Under the pieces are notes generated by a model, which saw only the letters and a list, made by a program, of their open reading frames with translations, was not told the DNA's origin and did no database searches. A program made the position numbers and the translations under genes. 64,000 nt of DNA from Streptomyces coeruleorubidus (lineage in GTDB: Bacteria > Actinomycetota > Actinomycetes > Streptomycetales > Streptomycetaceae), in contig NZ_CP118527.1 in assembly GCF_028885415.1 (NCBI RefSeq), positions 3,348,001-3,412,000 of the forward strand, in the 5' to 3' direction. Shown here one piece after another: positions 26,130-36,732 of the stretch (positions are counted from its first letter, which is position 1; every line of letters starts with the position of its first letter).

Positions 26130-27206
26130 GTGAAGCTGGTGGTGCAGGTCAGGCTGCTGCCGACGGCCGTGCAGGCGGCGGCTCTGGAGGCGACCCTGCG
26201 TGCCTGCAACGAGGCTGCCACCTGGGTGAGCGAGGTCGCGTTCGCACGCGGGGAGTTCAAGAACTTCGCCCTGCGCAAGCTCACCTACGAGCAGGTCAAG
26301 TCGGGTTGGAACCTAGGCGCTCAGGCGGCCCAGCACACGATCAAGAAGACCTGCGACGCGTACGCCACGCTGAAGGCGAACCTGAGGGCGGGCCGTCTCG
26401 GTCGCCTGGCCACGCTCGCGCTGTACCGCAGGGGCGAGTCCGATCTCGTGCACCGGGACGGCATGTGGTTCCTGAACGCCACCTGCGAAATCCCCGAGGC
26501 CGAGCCGAACACAGATCCGGTGGACTTCCTCGGTATCGACCTGGGCATTGTGAACATCGCCACCACCTCGGACGGCGAGATCATGGCCGGGCGTGAGCTC
26601 AACCGGATCCGGGTCCGCGAGCGCGGCCTGCGCACCAAGCTCCAGAAGAAGAACACGCCGTCTGCGAGGCGGCGGCTGAACAAGCGCCGCCGTAAGGAAG
26701 CACGGCGGGCCAAAGACATCAACCACAAGATCGCGAAGCATGTGGTGGCCGAGGCTGAATGCACCGGTCGGGGAATCGCCCTTGAAGACCTCACGGGCAT
26801 CCGCGAGCGGGTACGGCTGAGGAAGCCCCAACGGGCCACCCACTCCAGCTGGTCCTTTCACCAGCTGGGGCAGTTCATCGCGTACAAGGCCCGCAAGGCC
26901 GGGGTGCCGGTGGTGTACGTCGATCCGGCGTACACCTCCCGTACCTGTGCCGAGTGCGGTCACATCGACAGGGCGAACCGGGTCTCCCAGGCCTGGTTCG
27001 CGTGCCGGTCCTGCGGCGTCGTTGCGCACGCGGACCGGAACGGCTCCCGCAACATCCGCGCCCGCGCGTGGGAGTTGTGGCGACGCGGGGCCCAGTCAAC
27101 GGCCCCAGCCCCACCGCGAAGTCGGCCGGAGGGGCAGGACGCAAACGCAGCACCACAGCCAGTGGCGCCCGTTGTGCAAGCCCGTCGCTTTAACGACGGT
27201 AGTTGA
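26130..27206 (+). CDS. tnpB: TnpB-family RNA-guided nuclease, internally shortened
   Basis: 358 residues from GTG 26130. RuvC residues are all present: Asp137 in FLGIDLGIVN, Glu219 in GIALEDLTGI, Asp302 in AHADRNGSRNI, with the zinc finger CAEC (273-276) and CRSC (292-295). Compared with remembered Streptomyces relatives (about 400-430 residues), roughly 60-70 residues of the N-terminal RNA/DNA-binding part are missing between LKANLRAGRLG (about 81-91) and RLATLALYRRGESD; the usual FRP ... LSW segment is absent. The frame is kept. Probably defective in guide or target recognition, though nuclease residues are intact. Confidence 0.82.
   Translation: MKLVVQVRLLPTAVQAAALEATLRACNEAATWVSEVAFARGEFKNFALRKLTYEQVKSGWNLGAQAAQHTIKKTCDAYATLKANLRAGRLGRLATLALYRRGESDLVHRDGMWFLNATCEIPEAEPNTDPVDFLGIDLGIVNIATTSDGEIMAGRELNRIRVRERGLRTKLQKKNTPSARRRLNKRRRKEARRAKDINHKIAKHVVAEAECTGRGIALEDLTGIRERVRLRKPQRATHSSWSFHQLGQFIAYKARKAGVPVVYVDPAYTSRTCAECGHIDRANRVSQAWFACRSCGVVAHADRNGSRNIRARAWELWRRGAQSTAPAPPRSRPEGQDANAAPQPVAPVVQARRFNDGS
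27182..27199 (+). other. Terminal hairpin of the tnpB element (putative omega RNA 3' end)
   Basis: ccgtcg (27182-27187), loop ctttaa, cgacgg (27194-27199), followed by tagttgac. This arrangement just inside the tnpB stop is typical of the right end, where the omega RNA scaffold ends and the guide begins in flanking DNA (from about 27207). The loop also supplies the stop codon of the opposite-strand phosphoesterase gene. Confidence 0.55.
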
Positions 27207-28947
27207 CCACCAGCTCGGTGTTGCGGTCCTCCGGGTCGCCGCCGAGGGTCGTGCTCGCGCCGGGGGCGTTGAGGGACAGCTCGCGGTAGAGGGCCGCGAG
27301 GCCGGTCTGGGTGAGGTCGGAGAAGTCCGTGCGGTGCGGGGCCGAGGACTCCACGAGCGTGGTGAACAGGGAGACCGTGCCGTCCTTGTTGTCCGTCAGC
27401 TCGATGATGCGGGCGAGCTGGGGGTAGTCGACGTGGGAGGCCGTGGAGATCTCCCAGAAGGAGCCGCCGCCGGACATCGAGTGCGGGGTGATGACGTTCT
27501 TGTGGATGTGGCCGTTCACCCAGGCGAGCACGTTGCGGTGGCCGCCGAGGAGGGCGAGGAGCTCCTGGCCGTTGTGCCGGCGCTCGTGGGGTCGGGCCGG
27601 GTCGATGCGGGTGTTCGTCATCGTCTTGCTGGTGTGATGGCTGAAGATCACCGCGTAGGAGTCCTTGTTCTCCCGCAGTGTCCGGTCGAGCCACTTCAGC
27701 TGGGCCGTGCCGAGCGAGCCCTCGTAGTGACCGCCCGCGTCGGTGGTGTCCAGGCTGATGCCGATGACGTCGTCGGAGACGCGGAAGGCGTAGTACTGGG
27801 TGCCCGTGTCGAGGTTGGCGGAGGAGTAGCCGTGGCCGGCCGGGCCGATGCCGCGGTAGGCCGGGTCCAGGTGGGCCTGGATGTACTCGGTGGGGGTGAA
27901 GGGTGCGCGGCTCTCGTCCGGGGTGACCGAGCGCGTGGCCCGGGCGTGGGTCTTGAGGAAGTCGTGGTAGCGGACGCCCTCGGGGTCCCGGGCCTTCTTG
28001 ATGAGGGTCTGCAGCCGCTGCGCCTCGGCGGCGGACACGTTCATCAGCTTCTTGCCGCCGACGGCGAGTTCGGTGAGGTAGGAGTCGCCGTGCGAGGCGT
28101 AGCAGCCCATCGGCATGGAGTCGTGGTTGCCGACCGTGGAGTACCAGGGCAGGTTGAGGCCGGGGCTTCGCACCTCGCGGATCGCGGCCTTGAGGAAGCC
28201 GTCGAGGTGCGGGAAGCCGGCCTGCTTGTCGGTGTCGCGGACCGGGGCTTCCGGCTGCCAGTAGAGCTTGAGGCCGCTGTTCTGGACGCCCTCGTAGCGG
28301 CGCGGGTCACCGGTGTTGGGCGTGATGCGCCCGCCGCTCATGATCTTCAGGAACCACTCCAGCTCGGACTTGGCGTTGTTGTCCGTGTTGTCGCCGGTGG
28401 TCATGGCGAAGTGCAGCGGGGCGCCGGTGACGGGGGCGCCGCGCAGCGCGTTGATCCGCTCCACCAGCGCGATCGCGCCCTGCACGGTCAGCGCTTCGTG
28501 CGGCCGCCAGGCGTGCACGTCGGCCGAGCGCAGGTACTCCAGGCGCAGCGGGTGCTGGGCGTCGATGATGTGCAGGTCGGTGAGCTGGACGAACGCCGCG
28601 AGCGCGGTACGCCGCCCGGCGCGGCCGGACTTGGGCGCGGCCAGGTCGGAGCGCACGACCCGCCGCCAGCCGGGTCCGTCGCCCAGACGCCGGTAGCCGG
28701 AGCCGCGCGGGGTGGCCACGGACGCCACGGTCGTGCCCTTGGTGTACGGGGCCAGCGGCGCGGCCGGTGCCTGGCGCGAGGAGGCGGCGACGGCCTCGGT
28801 GGTCTCCTTGGCGGTGGCGGCCTGGCTGTCGCTGGGCCGCAGGGCGTAGCCGACGCCCGCGGACAGGGCGACCGCTCCGGTGGCGGCGAGGACGGAACGA
28901 CGGTGGATGCCCTGGCCGGAGCCGGCGACTGAGCGTGTGCGCGACAT
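27190..28947 (-). CDS. Secreted metallophosphoesterase (TIGR03767 / PPA1498 type)
   Basis: 585 residues. N-terminal twin-arginine-type signal (HRRSVLAATGAVALSAG). Metallophosphoesterase motifs in order: QLTDLHIID, TTGDNTDN, VGNHDS, SHHTS and VNGHIHKN, a complete dinuclear metal site. The wide spacing between GDN and GNHD fits the actinobacterial TIGR03767 family of unknown substrate. ATG at 28947 has GGGGAG upstream. Its last codons (NYRR-stop) lie inside the terminal hairpin of the tnpB element, so the C-terminus may have been altered by the insertion. Confidence 0.85.
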   Translation of the reverse strand: MSRTRSVAGSGQGIHRRSVLAATGAVALSAGVGYALRPSDSQAATAKETTEAVAASSRQAPAAPLAPYTKGTTVASVATPRGSGYRRLGDGPGWRRVVRSDLAAPKSGRAGRRTALAAFVQLTDLHIIDAQHPLRLEYLRSADVHAWRPHEALTVQGAIALVERINALRGAPVTGAPLHFAMTTGDNTDNNAKSELEWFLKIMSGGRITPNTGDPRRYEGVQNSGLKLYWQPEAPVRDTDKQAGFPHLDGFLKAAIREVRSPGLNLPWYSTVGNHDSMPMGCYASHGDSYLTELAVGGKKLMNVSAAEAQRLQTLIKKARDPEGVRYHDFLKTHARATRSVTPDESRAPFTPTEYIQAHLDPAYRGIGPAGHGYSSANLDTGTQYYAFRVSDDVIGISLDTTDAGGHYEGSLGTAQLKWLDRTLRENKDSYAVIFSHHTSKTMTNTRIDPARPHERRHNGQELLALLGGHRNVLAWVNGHIHKNVITPHSMSGGGSFWEISTASHVDYPQLARIIELTDNKDGTVSLFTTLVESSAPHRTDFSDLTQTGLAALYRELSLNAPGASTTLGGDPEDRNTELVVNYRR

Positions 28948-29178
28948 GCGCTTCTCTCCCCGAGTGCGAACGCGTCGGCAGTGGTCGCGGGATGTCCGGC
29001 ACGCGAACTTCCCGCTCGTACTGGATCGTTGGCACTGGGAATGACCTGCGCGTAAACGGGGTGGCAACGCGCAGCGCCGATCACCGTACGTGGATCTTGG
29101 ACTACCCTGTGCGTCGTCGGCCGCTCCTGGAACGGCCGGGAGTCGGTCACGCGGTGTTCATCTTCTGGGGTACTGAAC

Positions 29179-29646
29179 CTATTCAGCGCCCTCCATGACG
29201 TCGCCGAGCCGTCCGGTGGCCGGCCGCTCCCGCCACAGCCGCAGGGCTATGTCGACCATCCCCACCCGGACCAGTCCGGGCACCGCGTCCAGGTCCTGCC
29301 AGGCGGCGAGGTCGGTCGAGCCGTTCACCTCGTTGCGCAGGTCGCCGCCGGTGATCCGGCCCTCGTAGACGAAGCGGACGGCGTGATGGTCGACGGCACG
29401 TCCGAAGCCGTCGCGGAAGGTGCGGTGGGAGGAGTCCACGCCGAGCAGTTCGGTGACCTCGATGCGGTACCCGGTCTCCTCCTCGACCTCCCGCCGCACG
29501 GTGTCGTAGGGGTCCTCGCCGTGCTCCATGCCGCCGCCGGGCATGACCCACTCGGGGGTGCCGTCGTCGGCCGGTGAGCGGGCGAGCAGGATCTGTCCGT
29601 CACGGACGCATACGGCGTAGGCCGCCACCCTCAACTTCTGTCGCAC
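29179..29646 (-). CDS. NUDIX hydrolase
   Basis: 155-residue cytosolic pyrophosphohydrolase. The complete Nudix box runs from GGGMEHGED to REVEEETGY (residues about 37-60), giving the Mg-binding Glu residues. Substrate, such as a damaged nucleotide or nucleotide sugar, cannot be assigned. Divergent from the subtilase gene at 29866 and upstream of the phosphoesterase with a 231-nt gap, so probably separately transcribed. Confidence 0.9.
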   Translation of the reverse strand: MRQKLRVAAYAVCVRDGQILLARSPADDGTPEWVMPGGGMEHGEDPYDTVRREVEEETGYRIEVTELLGVDSSHRTFRDGFGRAVDHHAVRFVYEGRITGGDLRNEVNGSTDLAAWQDLDAVPGLVRVGMVDIALRLWRERPATGRLGDVMEGAE

Positions 29647-29865
29647 TCCGGGACGTTAACCGATTTCGCCGCCTTCGGGACCCATGCCCGCAAAACGCAT
29701 CGCGGGTTTTCCCCATACATCCATTTCGATTCGGTCAACCCTCCCCAAAGAACCTCCCCTTGCGTAAAGCTGTGCGATCGTCCGGGCCTGCGTTCCGGAC
29801 GGTCGCGACCAGGGCCGATCGGTCCCGGTCGCTCCCGCTCGTTCCTTTACCTACAAGGGATGCCG

Positions 29866-32800
29866 ATGACCAACACCCCCCAGCGCGACCCGATATCGGC
29901 CCGCAGACGCGTGGCGCGCATCGCCGTGGCCGCCGGTCTCGTCGCCGCGCTCTCCGCGGCCGGGCCGGTCCCCCTGGCCTTCGCCGCCGACGAGCCGGGC
30001 ACGTCCGCCCCGGCCGACGCCGACGTCAAGTCCGCGCACCACAAGCTCGGTTCGGGCGACGCGGACCTGCTCGCGGAGGCCAAGGCCGACGGCGACAAGA
30101 CCGTCACCATGATGATCGCCACCGCGCCCGGGCAGACCGAGCAGGTCGCCGGTCAGCTGGACGCGGTCAAGGGCGGCTCGGTGGGCCGGGCCGACGACAA
30201 GCTGGGCTACGTCCGCGCCACCGTCCCGACGTCCCGGGCGGACTCGGCCATCGCCGCCGCCGCCAAGCTCTCCTCCGTGCACGGCATCGACCTGCGCGAG
30301 GAGATCCCGCTGGACGACCCGACCCCGGCCGCGGACGCCGTCAAGGGCACCGAGGCCGCCGCGGGGACGTACCCGGCGCCGGGGAAGAAGACCCCCGCGG
30401 AGAACCCGTACAACCCGTCCTTCGAGACGGGCGCGGTCGACTTCGTCGAGGACCACCCGAAGGCGGACGGCCGCGGCATCACCATCGGCATCCTGGACTC
30501 CGGCGTCGACCTGGGCCACCCCGCGCTCCAGAAGACCACGACCGGCGAGCGGAAGATCGTCGACTGGGTGACGGCGACGGACCCGGTCGTCGACAACGAC
30601 AACACCTGGCGCCGGATGGACACCTCCGTCTCGGGCCCCACGTTCACGCACGACGGCAGGACCTGGACGGCGCCTTCGGGCTCGTACCGGGTGAGCACCT
30701 TCAAGGAGTCGTACACCACCGGCGGTGACGCCGCGGGTGACGCCAACCGCGACGGCGACACCACGGACTCCTGGGGCGTGCTGTACGACCCGGCCGCCGG
30801 CACGGTCCGGGTCGACCTGAACAACAACAACGACTTCGGTGACGACACCGCCATGAAGCCGTACAAGGACGGCTTCCAGATCGGGTACTTCGGCACCGAC
30901 GACCCGAAGACCGACATCGCCGAGCGGCAGCCGTTCGTCGTCGAGATCCGCAAGGACGTCGTCCACAACGGCGCCGGCGCGAAGGCCGACTTCGTCAACA
31001 TCGGCGTCATCGAGTCCGAGCACGGCACGCACGTCGCCGGCATCACCGCCGCGAACGGCCTGTTCGGCGGGAAGATGGACGGCGCGGCGCCGGGCGCCAA
31101 GCTCGTCTCCTCGCGCGCCTGCACCTGGTCCGGCGGCTGCACCAACGTCGCGCTGACCGAGGGCATGATCGACCTCGTCACCAAGCGCGGCGTCGACATC
31201 GTCAACATGTCCATCGGCGGCCTGCCGGCGCTGAACGACGGCAACAACGCGCGCGCCGAGCTGTACACGCGCCTGATCGACACCTACGGCGTCCAGCTGG
31301 TGATCTCCGCGGGCAACTCCGGCCCCGGCACCAACACCATCGGCGACCCGGCCCTGGCCGACAAGGTCATCTCGGTCGGCGCGTCCGTCTCCAAGGAGAC
31401 CTGGGCCGCCAACTACGGCTCGGTCGTGGAGAAGAAGTACGCGCTGATGCCGTTCTCCTCGCGCGGCCCGCGTGAGGACGGCGGTTTCACCCCGACCCTG
31501 GTCGCCCCGGGTGCCGCGATCAACACCATCCAGACGTGGATGCCGGGCCAGCCGGTCGCCGAGGCGGGCTACTCCCTGCCGGCCGGCTACGGCATGCTCC
31601 AGGGCACCTCGATGGCCTCCCCGCAGGCCGCCGGCGCCGCCGCGCTGCTGCTGTCGGCCGCCGAGCAGAAGAAGATCGAGCTCACGCCGGCGACCCTGCG
31701 CACGGCCCTCACCTCGACCGCCGACCACATCAAGGGTGTGCAGGCGTACGAGGAGGGCGCGGGCCTGATGAACATCGAGGACGCCTGGGACTCGATCCGC
31801 GACGGCGCCACCTCGCACGCCTACACGGTCAAGGCGCCGGTCGACACCGCGATGGACGACAAGCTCAAGACGCCCGGCTACGGCACGGGCCTGTACGACC
31901 GTGAGGGCGGCCTGAAGGCCGGCCAGAAGAAGACGTACGAGATCACCGTCACCCGTACGTCCGGCGCCGACAAGGCGATCCGGCACGAGCTGCACTTCGA
32001 GAACAACGCGGGCGGCACGTTCCGGATCGTCGGCTCCGACGAGGTGAAGCTGCCGCTGAACAAGCCGGTCACCGTCAAGGTCCAGGCCGCGCCGAAGTCC
32101 GCGGGCATCAAGAGCGCGATCCTGGAGGTCGACGACCCGAAGACCGAGGGCATCGACAAGCAGGTCCTGCACACGGTCGTGGTCGCGGCGCCGCTGAAGT
32201 CCACGTTCTCCGCGTCCGGTTCGGTGCAGCGCAACAGCTCGCGGCACTACTACGTCACCGTGCCCGAGGGCGCGAAGACGCTCGAGGTCGCGATGAGCGG
32301 GCTGAAGGACAAGAGCCAGACCCGGTTCATCTCCATCCACCCGTTCGGCGTCCCGGCCGACCCGACGTCGACGGTCAACTGCTACCCGAACTACTCGAAC
32401 CCGGCCAACACCTGCCGCCCGGACCTGCGTTCCTACGCGGACCCGAAGCCCGGCGTGTGGGAGATCGAGGTCGAGTCGCGCCGTACGTCGCCGCTGCTCG
32501 ACAACCCGTACAAGCTGGACGTCGCCGTGCTCGGCGCGGTCTTCGACCCGGAGACCGTGACCGTGCCCGAGGCGAAGGTCGGCACCCCGGCCGCCGCCTC
32601 CTGGAAGGTGACGAACCGCTTCGCCGCGATCGACGGCAAGCTGGTGGGCGGTTCGCTCGGCTCGTCGAAGACGACCCGGCCGTCGATCAAGCACGGCGAG
32701 ACGCAGACCACCAGGGTCGAGGTGCCCGCGGGCGCGAAGTCGCTGGACGTCGCCATCGGCGGCGTCTCGGACGCCGCCGCCGACCTGGACCTCGCGGTCT

Positions 32801-33162
32801 ACGACGCCGCCGGCAAGCTGGTCGGAAGCTCCGCGGACGGTGACTCGGAGGAGTCGGTCTCCGTGCCCTCGCCGGCCGCCGGCAAGTACACCGTCGAGGT
32901 CGTCGGCTACTCGGTGCCGGCCGGCACGACCGAGTACGACTACCGGGACGTGTTCTTCGCTCCCTCCCTCGGCAGCGTCACCGTCGACGGCTCGGCGCCG
33001 GTGAAGCTCGGCACGGGCGACTCGGCGACGGTCTCGGGCAGCGTCACCGCCGCGGCGGCCGCGCCCGAGGGGCGTGTGTTCTTCGGCGAGGTCCAGCTGG
33101 TCAACGCGCGCGGGACGGCCGCGGGCGTGGGCAGTGTGAAGATCGAGAAGGTCGTGCCGTAG
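29866..33162 (+). CDS. Large secreted subtilisin-family (S8) serine protease
   Basis: 1098 residues from ATG 29866, chosen because AAGGGA precedes it at proper spacing; ATG 29860 lies on top of that site. Signal peptide to about AFA-AD (41), propeptide (about 42-180), then the S8 domain with Asp211 (ILDSGVDLGHP), a long insertion, His386 (EHGTHVAG), oxyanion Asn484 (SAGNSGPG) and Ser582 (GTSMASP). The insertion between Asp and His (about 175 residues) resembles tripeptidyl-peptidase II-type subtilases. The C-terminal half contains beta-rich, PPC-like domains (about 690-1098). Extracellular protein degradation. Monocistronic, followed by a strong hairpin. Confidence 0.92.
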   Translation: MTNTPQRDPISARRRVARIAVAAGLVAALSAAGPVPLAFAADEPGTSAPADADVKSAHHKLGSGDADLLAEAKADGDKTVTMMIATAPGQTEQVAGQLDAVKGGSVGRADDKLGYVRATVPTSRADSAIAAAAKLSSVHGIDLREEIPLDDPTPAADAVKGTEAAAGTYPAPGKKTPAENPYNPSFETGAVDFVEDHPKADGRGITIGILDSGVDLGHPALQKTTTGERKIVDWVTATDPVVDNDNTWRRMDTSVSGPTFTHDGRTWTAPSGSYRVSTFKESYTTGGDAAGDANRDGDTTDSWGVLYDPAAGTVRVDLNNNNDFGDDTAMKPYKDGFQIGYFGTDDPKTDIAERQPFVVEIRKDVVHNGAGAKADFVNIGVIESEHGTHVAGITAANGLFGGKMDGAAPGAKLVSSRACTWSGGCTNVALTEGMIDLVTKRGVDIVNMSIGGLPALNDGNNARAELYTRLIDTYGVQLVISAGNSGPGTNTIGDPALADKVISVGASVSKETWAANYGSVVEKKYALMPFSSRGPREDGGFTPTLVAPGAAINTIQTWMPGQPVAEAGYSLPAGYGMLQGTSMASPQAAGAAALLLSAAEQKKIELTPATLRTALTSTADHIKGVQAYEEGAGLMNIEDAWDSIRDGATSHAYTVKAPVDTAMDDKLKTPGYGTGLYDREGGLKAGQKKTYEITVTRTSGADKAIRHELHFENNAGGTFRIVGSDEVKLPLNKPVTVKVQAAPKSAGIKSAILEVDDPKTEGIDKQVLHTVVVAAPLKSTFSASGSVQRNSSRHYYVTVPEGAKTLEVAMSGLKDKSQTRFISIHPFGVPADPTSTVNCYPNYSNPANTCRPDLRSYADPKPGVWEIEVESRRTSPLLDNPYKLDVAVLGAVFDPETVTVPEAKVGTPAAASWKVTNRFAAIDGKLVGGSLGSSKTTRPSIKHGETQTTRVEVPAGAKSLDVAIGGVSDAAADLDLAVYDAAGKLVGSSADGDSEESVSVPSPAAGKYTVEVVGYSVPAGTTEYDYRDVFFAPSLGSVTVDGSAPVKLGTGDSATVSGSVTAAAAAPEGRVFFGEVQLVNARGTAAGVGSVKIEKVVP

Positions 33163-33179
33163 CGGTTCGACGGCATCGG

Positions 33180-33211
33180 GAGGGCGGGCGTCCGGACGGA
33201 CGCCCGCCCTC
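33180..33211. terminator. Bidirectional terminator after the subtilase
   Basis: Perfect 14-bp stem (33180-33193 with 33198-33211, gagggcgggcgtcc) and a 4-nt loop between convergent genes. Confidence 0.9.
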
Positions 33212-33222
33212 GGCGTTTGTGC

Positions 33223-34338
33223 TCACTCGCAGGGAAGGGTTCCCGACGTGGGCAGGGCGGCGGTGATCCAGGCCCGTTCGGAGGCGATCTCCTTCTCCCC
33301 GACGCTCCACAGGTCCGGCTGGGCCTGCCCGCGCGTGATCCCGACGAGCACGCGGTCGCCCGGCCGCGCCCGGGGTCCGATGCCCTCGTCCATGGGGAAG
33401 ACGATCCGGTCCTGGCCCTTGGCGGGCTTGTAGTAGCGGTCCACGTCGAGGGTGACTCGGTCCTGGCCGGTGCCGGGGACCGGTTCGACCTCGGCGACGG
33501 TGCCCTCGGCCACGAGCCGGGCGCAGGCGAGGTACCCGGCGTGGCCGAGCCCGGATTCCTGGTCGCCGTGCTGCGGACCGGCCGCGCTGTCGGCGGCCGA
33601 GCTGCCCGCTGTGTCCTCCCCCGACCCGTAACCGCTCTGCACGACGAGCCAGCCCAAGCCCACCACGACGCCGGCGGCCACAGCCGCGGCGAGCCCCCGC
33701 AGTGCCACGACCAGGGGCCGCGTCCGACCGCGCCGCACGGCCGGCGTGGCCACACCCGCTCCGGAGCGCCGGTCGCCACTGCCCGGCAAGGCAGGCCGCG
33801 TCTGGTCAACCGGCCGGCCGGGTTCGCGCCCCGTTTCCTGCTCGTCCCGCGCCCCCTCTCCCTGGAACCGCACGGGCAGCGCACGCACCGTCGGGTCGAG
33901 GGCCGTCGTCCCCGGCCCGCCGGCATGCGCGGGCGGCGAGCCGTCTGCCGCCCCCTCGGCGAGGTTTCGCCCGGCCGGACCCCCGTCTTCCACCCGGGCC
34001 TGCACCTCAGCGACCGGCGCGGACGCCCTCACTGTCGAGTCGGCAGCGGAGGTCCGCCCCGCCGCATCCCCGCCTTCCACCCGCGCCCGCGCCCCAGCCA
34101 CCGGCCCGGCGTCGGCTGCCCCAGCCTCCGCCCCGGGGTCGTGCGCCAGCGTCTCCCCGATCAGCAGCAGCTGTTGCCGCAGCAGTGTCACGTCCGCGGC
34201 AGCCGCTCGATGGGCTGCCATGAAGGACGCGTCCCGCCGGGCCCCCTCCGGCAGCGGTTCGTCGAGGAGCGCTGCCATCAGTGCGTCCATGCCGTCGTAG
34301 TCGGCGTCGCGCCGGTCGTCGTCGTTCCGGGCGGTCAC
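33223..34338 (-). CDS. Membrane protein partnered with ECF sigma factor (putative anti-sigma)
   Basis: 371 residues from GTG 34338, which lies 1 nt after the sigma-factor stop. N-terminal cytosolic segment (1-65) with helices MDALMAALLDEPLP and TLLRQQLLLIGETL, a long low-complexity Ala/Gly/Pro/Glu linker, one membrane helix (about 208-234) and an extracellular domain of about 135 residues ending in LPTSGTLPCE. The gene pair and topology suggest an anti-sigma factor. It lacks a HXXXCXXC zinc motif, so it is not a ZAS-type anti-sigma. Role inferred from context only. Confidence 0.72.
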   Translation of the reverse strand: MTARNDDDRRDADYDGMDALMAALLDEPLPEGARRDASFMAAHRAAAADVTLLRQQLLLIGETLAHDPGAEAGAADAGPVAGARARVEGGDAAGRTSAADSTVRASAPVAEVQARVEDGGPAGRNLAEGAADGSPPAHAGGPGTTALDPTVRALPVRFQGEGARDEQETGREPGRPVDQTRPALPGSGDRRSGAGVATPAVRRGRTRPLVVALRGLAAAVAAGVVVGLGWLVVQSGYGSGEDTAGSSAADSAAGPQHGDQESGLGHAGYLACARLVAEGTVAEVEPVPGTGQDRVTLDVDRYYKPAKGQDRIVFPMDEGIGPRARPGDRVLVGITRGQAQPDLWSVGEKEIASERAWITAALPTSGTLPCE

Positions 34339-34339
34339 G

Positions 34340-34879
34340 TCACACCACCTCGTCCTCGTGCAGGCGGGCGCGCAGAGCCCGTACCGCCGTGTGCAGCCTG
34401 CTCTTGACCGTGCCCTCCGGGACGCCGAGCTGCTCGGCGATGGACCGGACCGGCAGGTCGGCGTAGAAACGCAGCACGACGACCTGCCGCTGGGCGTCGG
34501 GCAGCTCGTCCAGGCCCTGGGCGACGGCGACGGACAGCACGCTGGTGTCCTCCCCGGAGGGATGCGCCGACTGCCGCAGGGCGGCCAGCCGCTCCCCGAG
34601 GCGCTCCTGGCGGCGCTTGGCCCGGTGCCAGTCCATGGCCAGGTTGGAGGCGACCACCGCCGCCCACGCCGATACGTCCCGCGGCGCCTCCCGGCCGCTC
34701 GCGGCCCGCTCCAGCAACCGCAGGCGTACCTGCTGTACCCCGTCCGGCAGGTCCGCCTGCGGCACCCCGCCCAGCGCGAGCACCGCCCGCACCCGGCGCT
34801 CCTGTGCCGCGTCCAGCGGATCGTCGCCGGTACCGGCGGGCGCGTCCCGGTCGCGCCGGGCCCTTCCGCGCAGCAGCAC
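34340..34879 (-). CDS. ECF-type RNA polymerase sigma factor
   Basis: 179 residues. Sigma-2 region about 30-95 (QQVRLRLLERA ... AAVVASNLAMDWHRAKRR) and sigma-4 region about 120-170 (LPDAQRQVVVLRFYADLPV, then SIAEQLGVPEGTVKSRLHTA helix-turn-helix). No sigma-3 domain. GTG start at 34879 follows GAGGGGGG. Cotranscribed with the putative anti-sigma gene. Probably directs its own promoter within 34880-35215, though no clear GGAAC-type box could be assigned. The signal it answers is unknown. Confidence 0.88.
   Translation of the reverse strand: MLLRGRARRDRDAPAGTGDDPLDAAQERRVRAVLALGGVPQADLPDGVQQVRLRLLERAASGREAPRDVSAWAAVVASNLAMDWHRAKRRQERLGERLAALRQSAHPSGEDTSVLSVAVAQGLDELPDAQRQVVVLRFYADLPVRSIAEQLGVPEGTVKSRLHTAVRALRARLHEDEVV

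Positions 34880-36731
<1,852 letters not shown>

Positions 36732-36732
<1 letters not shown>

Larger units (their letters stand above)
25985..27206 (+). mobile_element. TnpB-only (IS1341-type, IS200/IS605 group) element
   Basis: Approximate limits. Contains tnpB but no tnpA transposase. The right end is placed near 27206 because the tnpB stop and a terminal hairpin lie there. The left end is uncertain: another right-end-like hairpin occurs at 25994-26013. Without TnpA it would need transposase in trans. Neighbouring genes on both sides are ordinary chromosomal genes. Confidence 0.65.

Noticed and set aside
25985..27206. Complete IS605 element with TnpA
   Set aside because: No Y1 transposase frame on either strand nearby; only tnpB is present.
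29851..32694. Minus-strand frame of over 900 codons opposite the subtilase
   Set aside because: Antisense artefact; the plus strand holds the complete catalytic triad and signal peptide.
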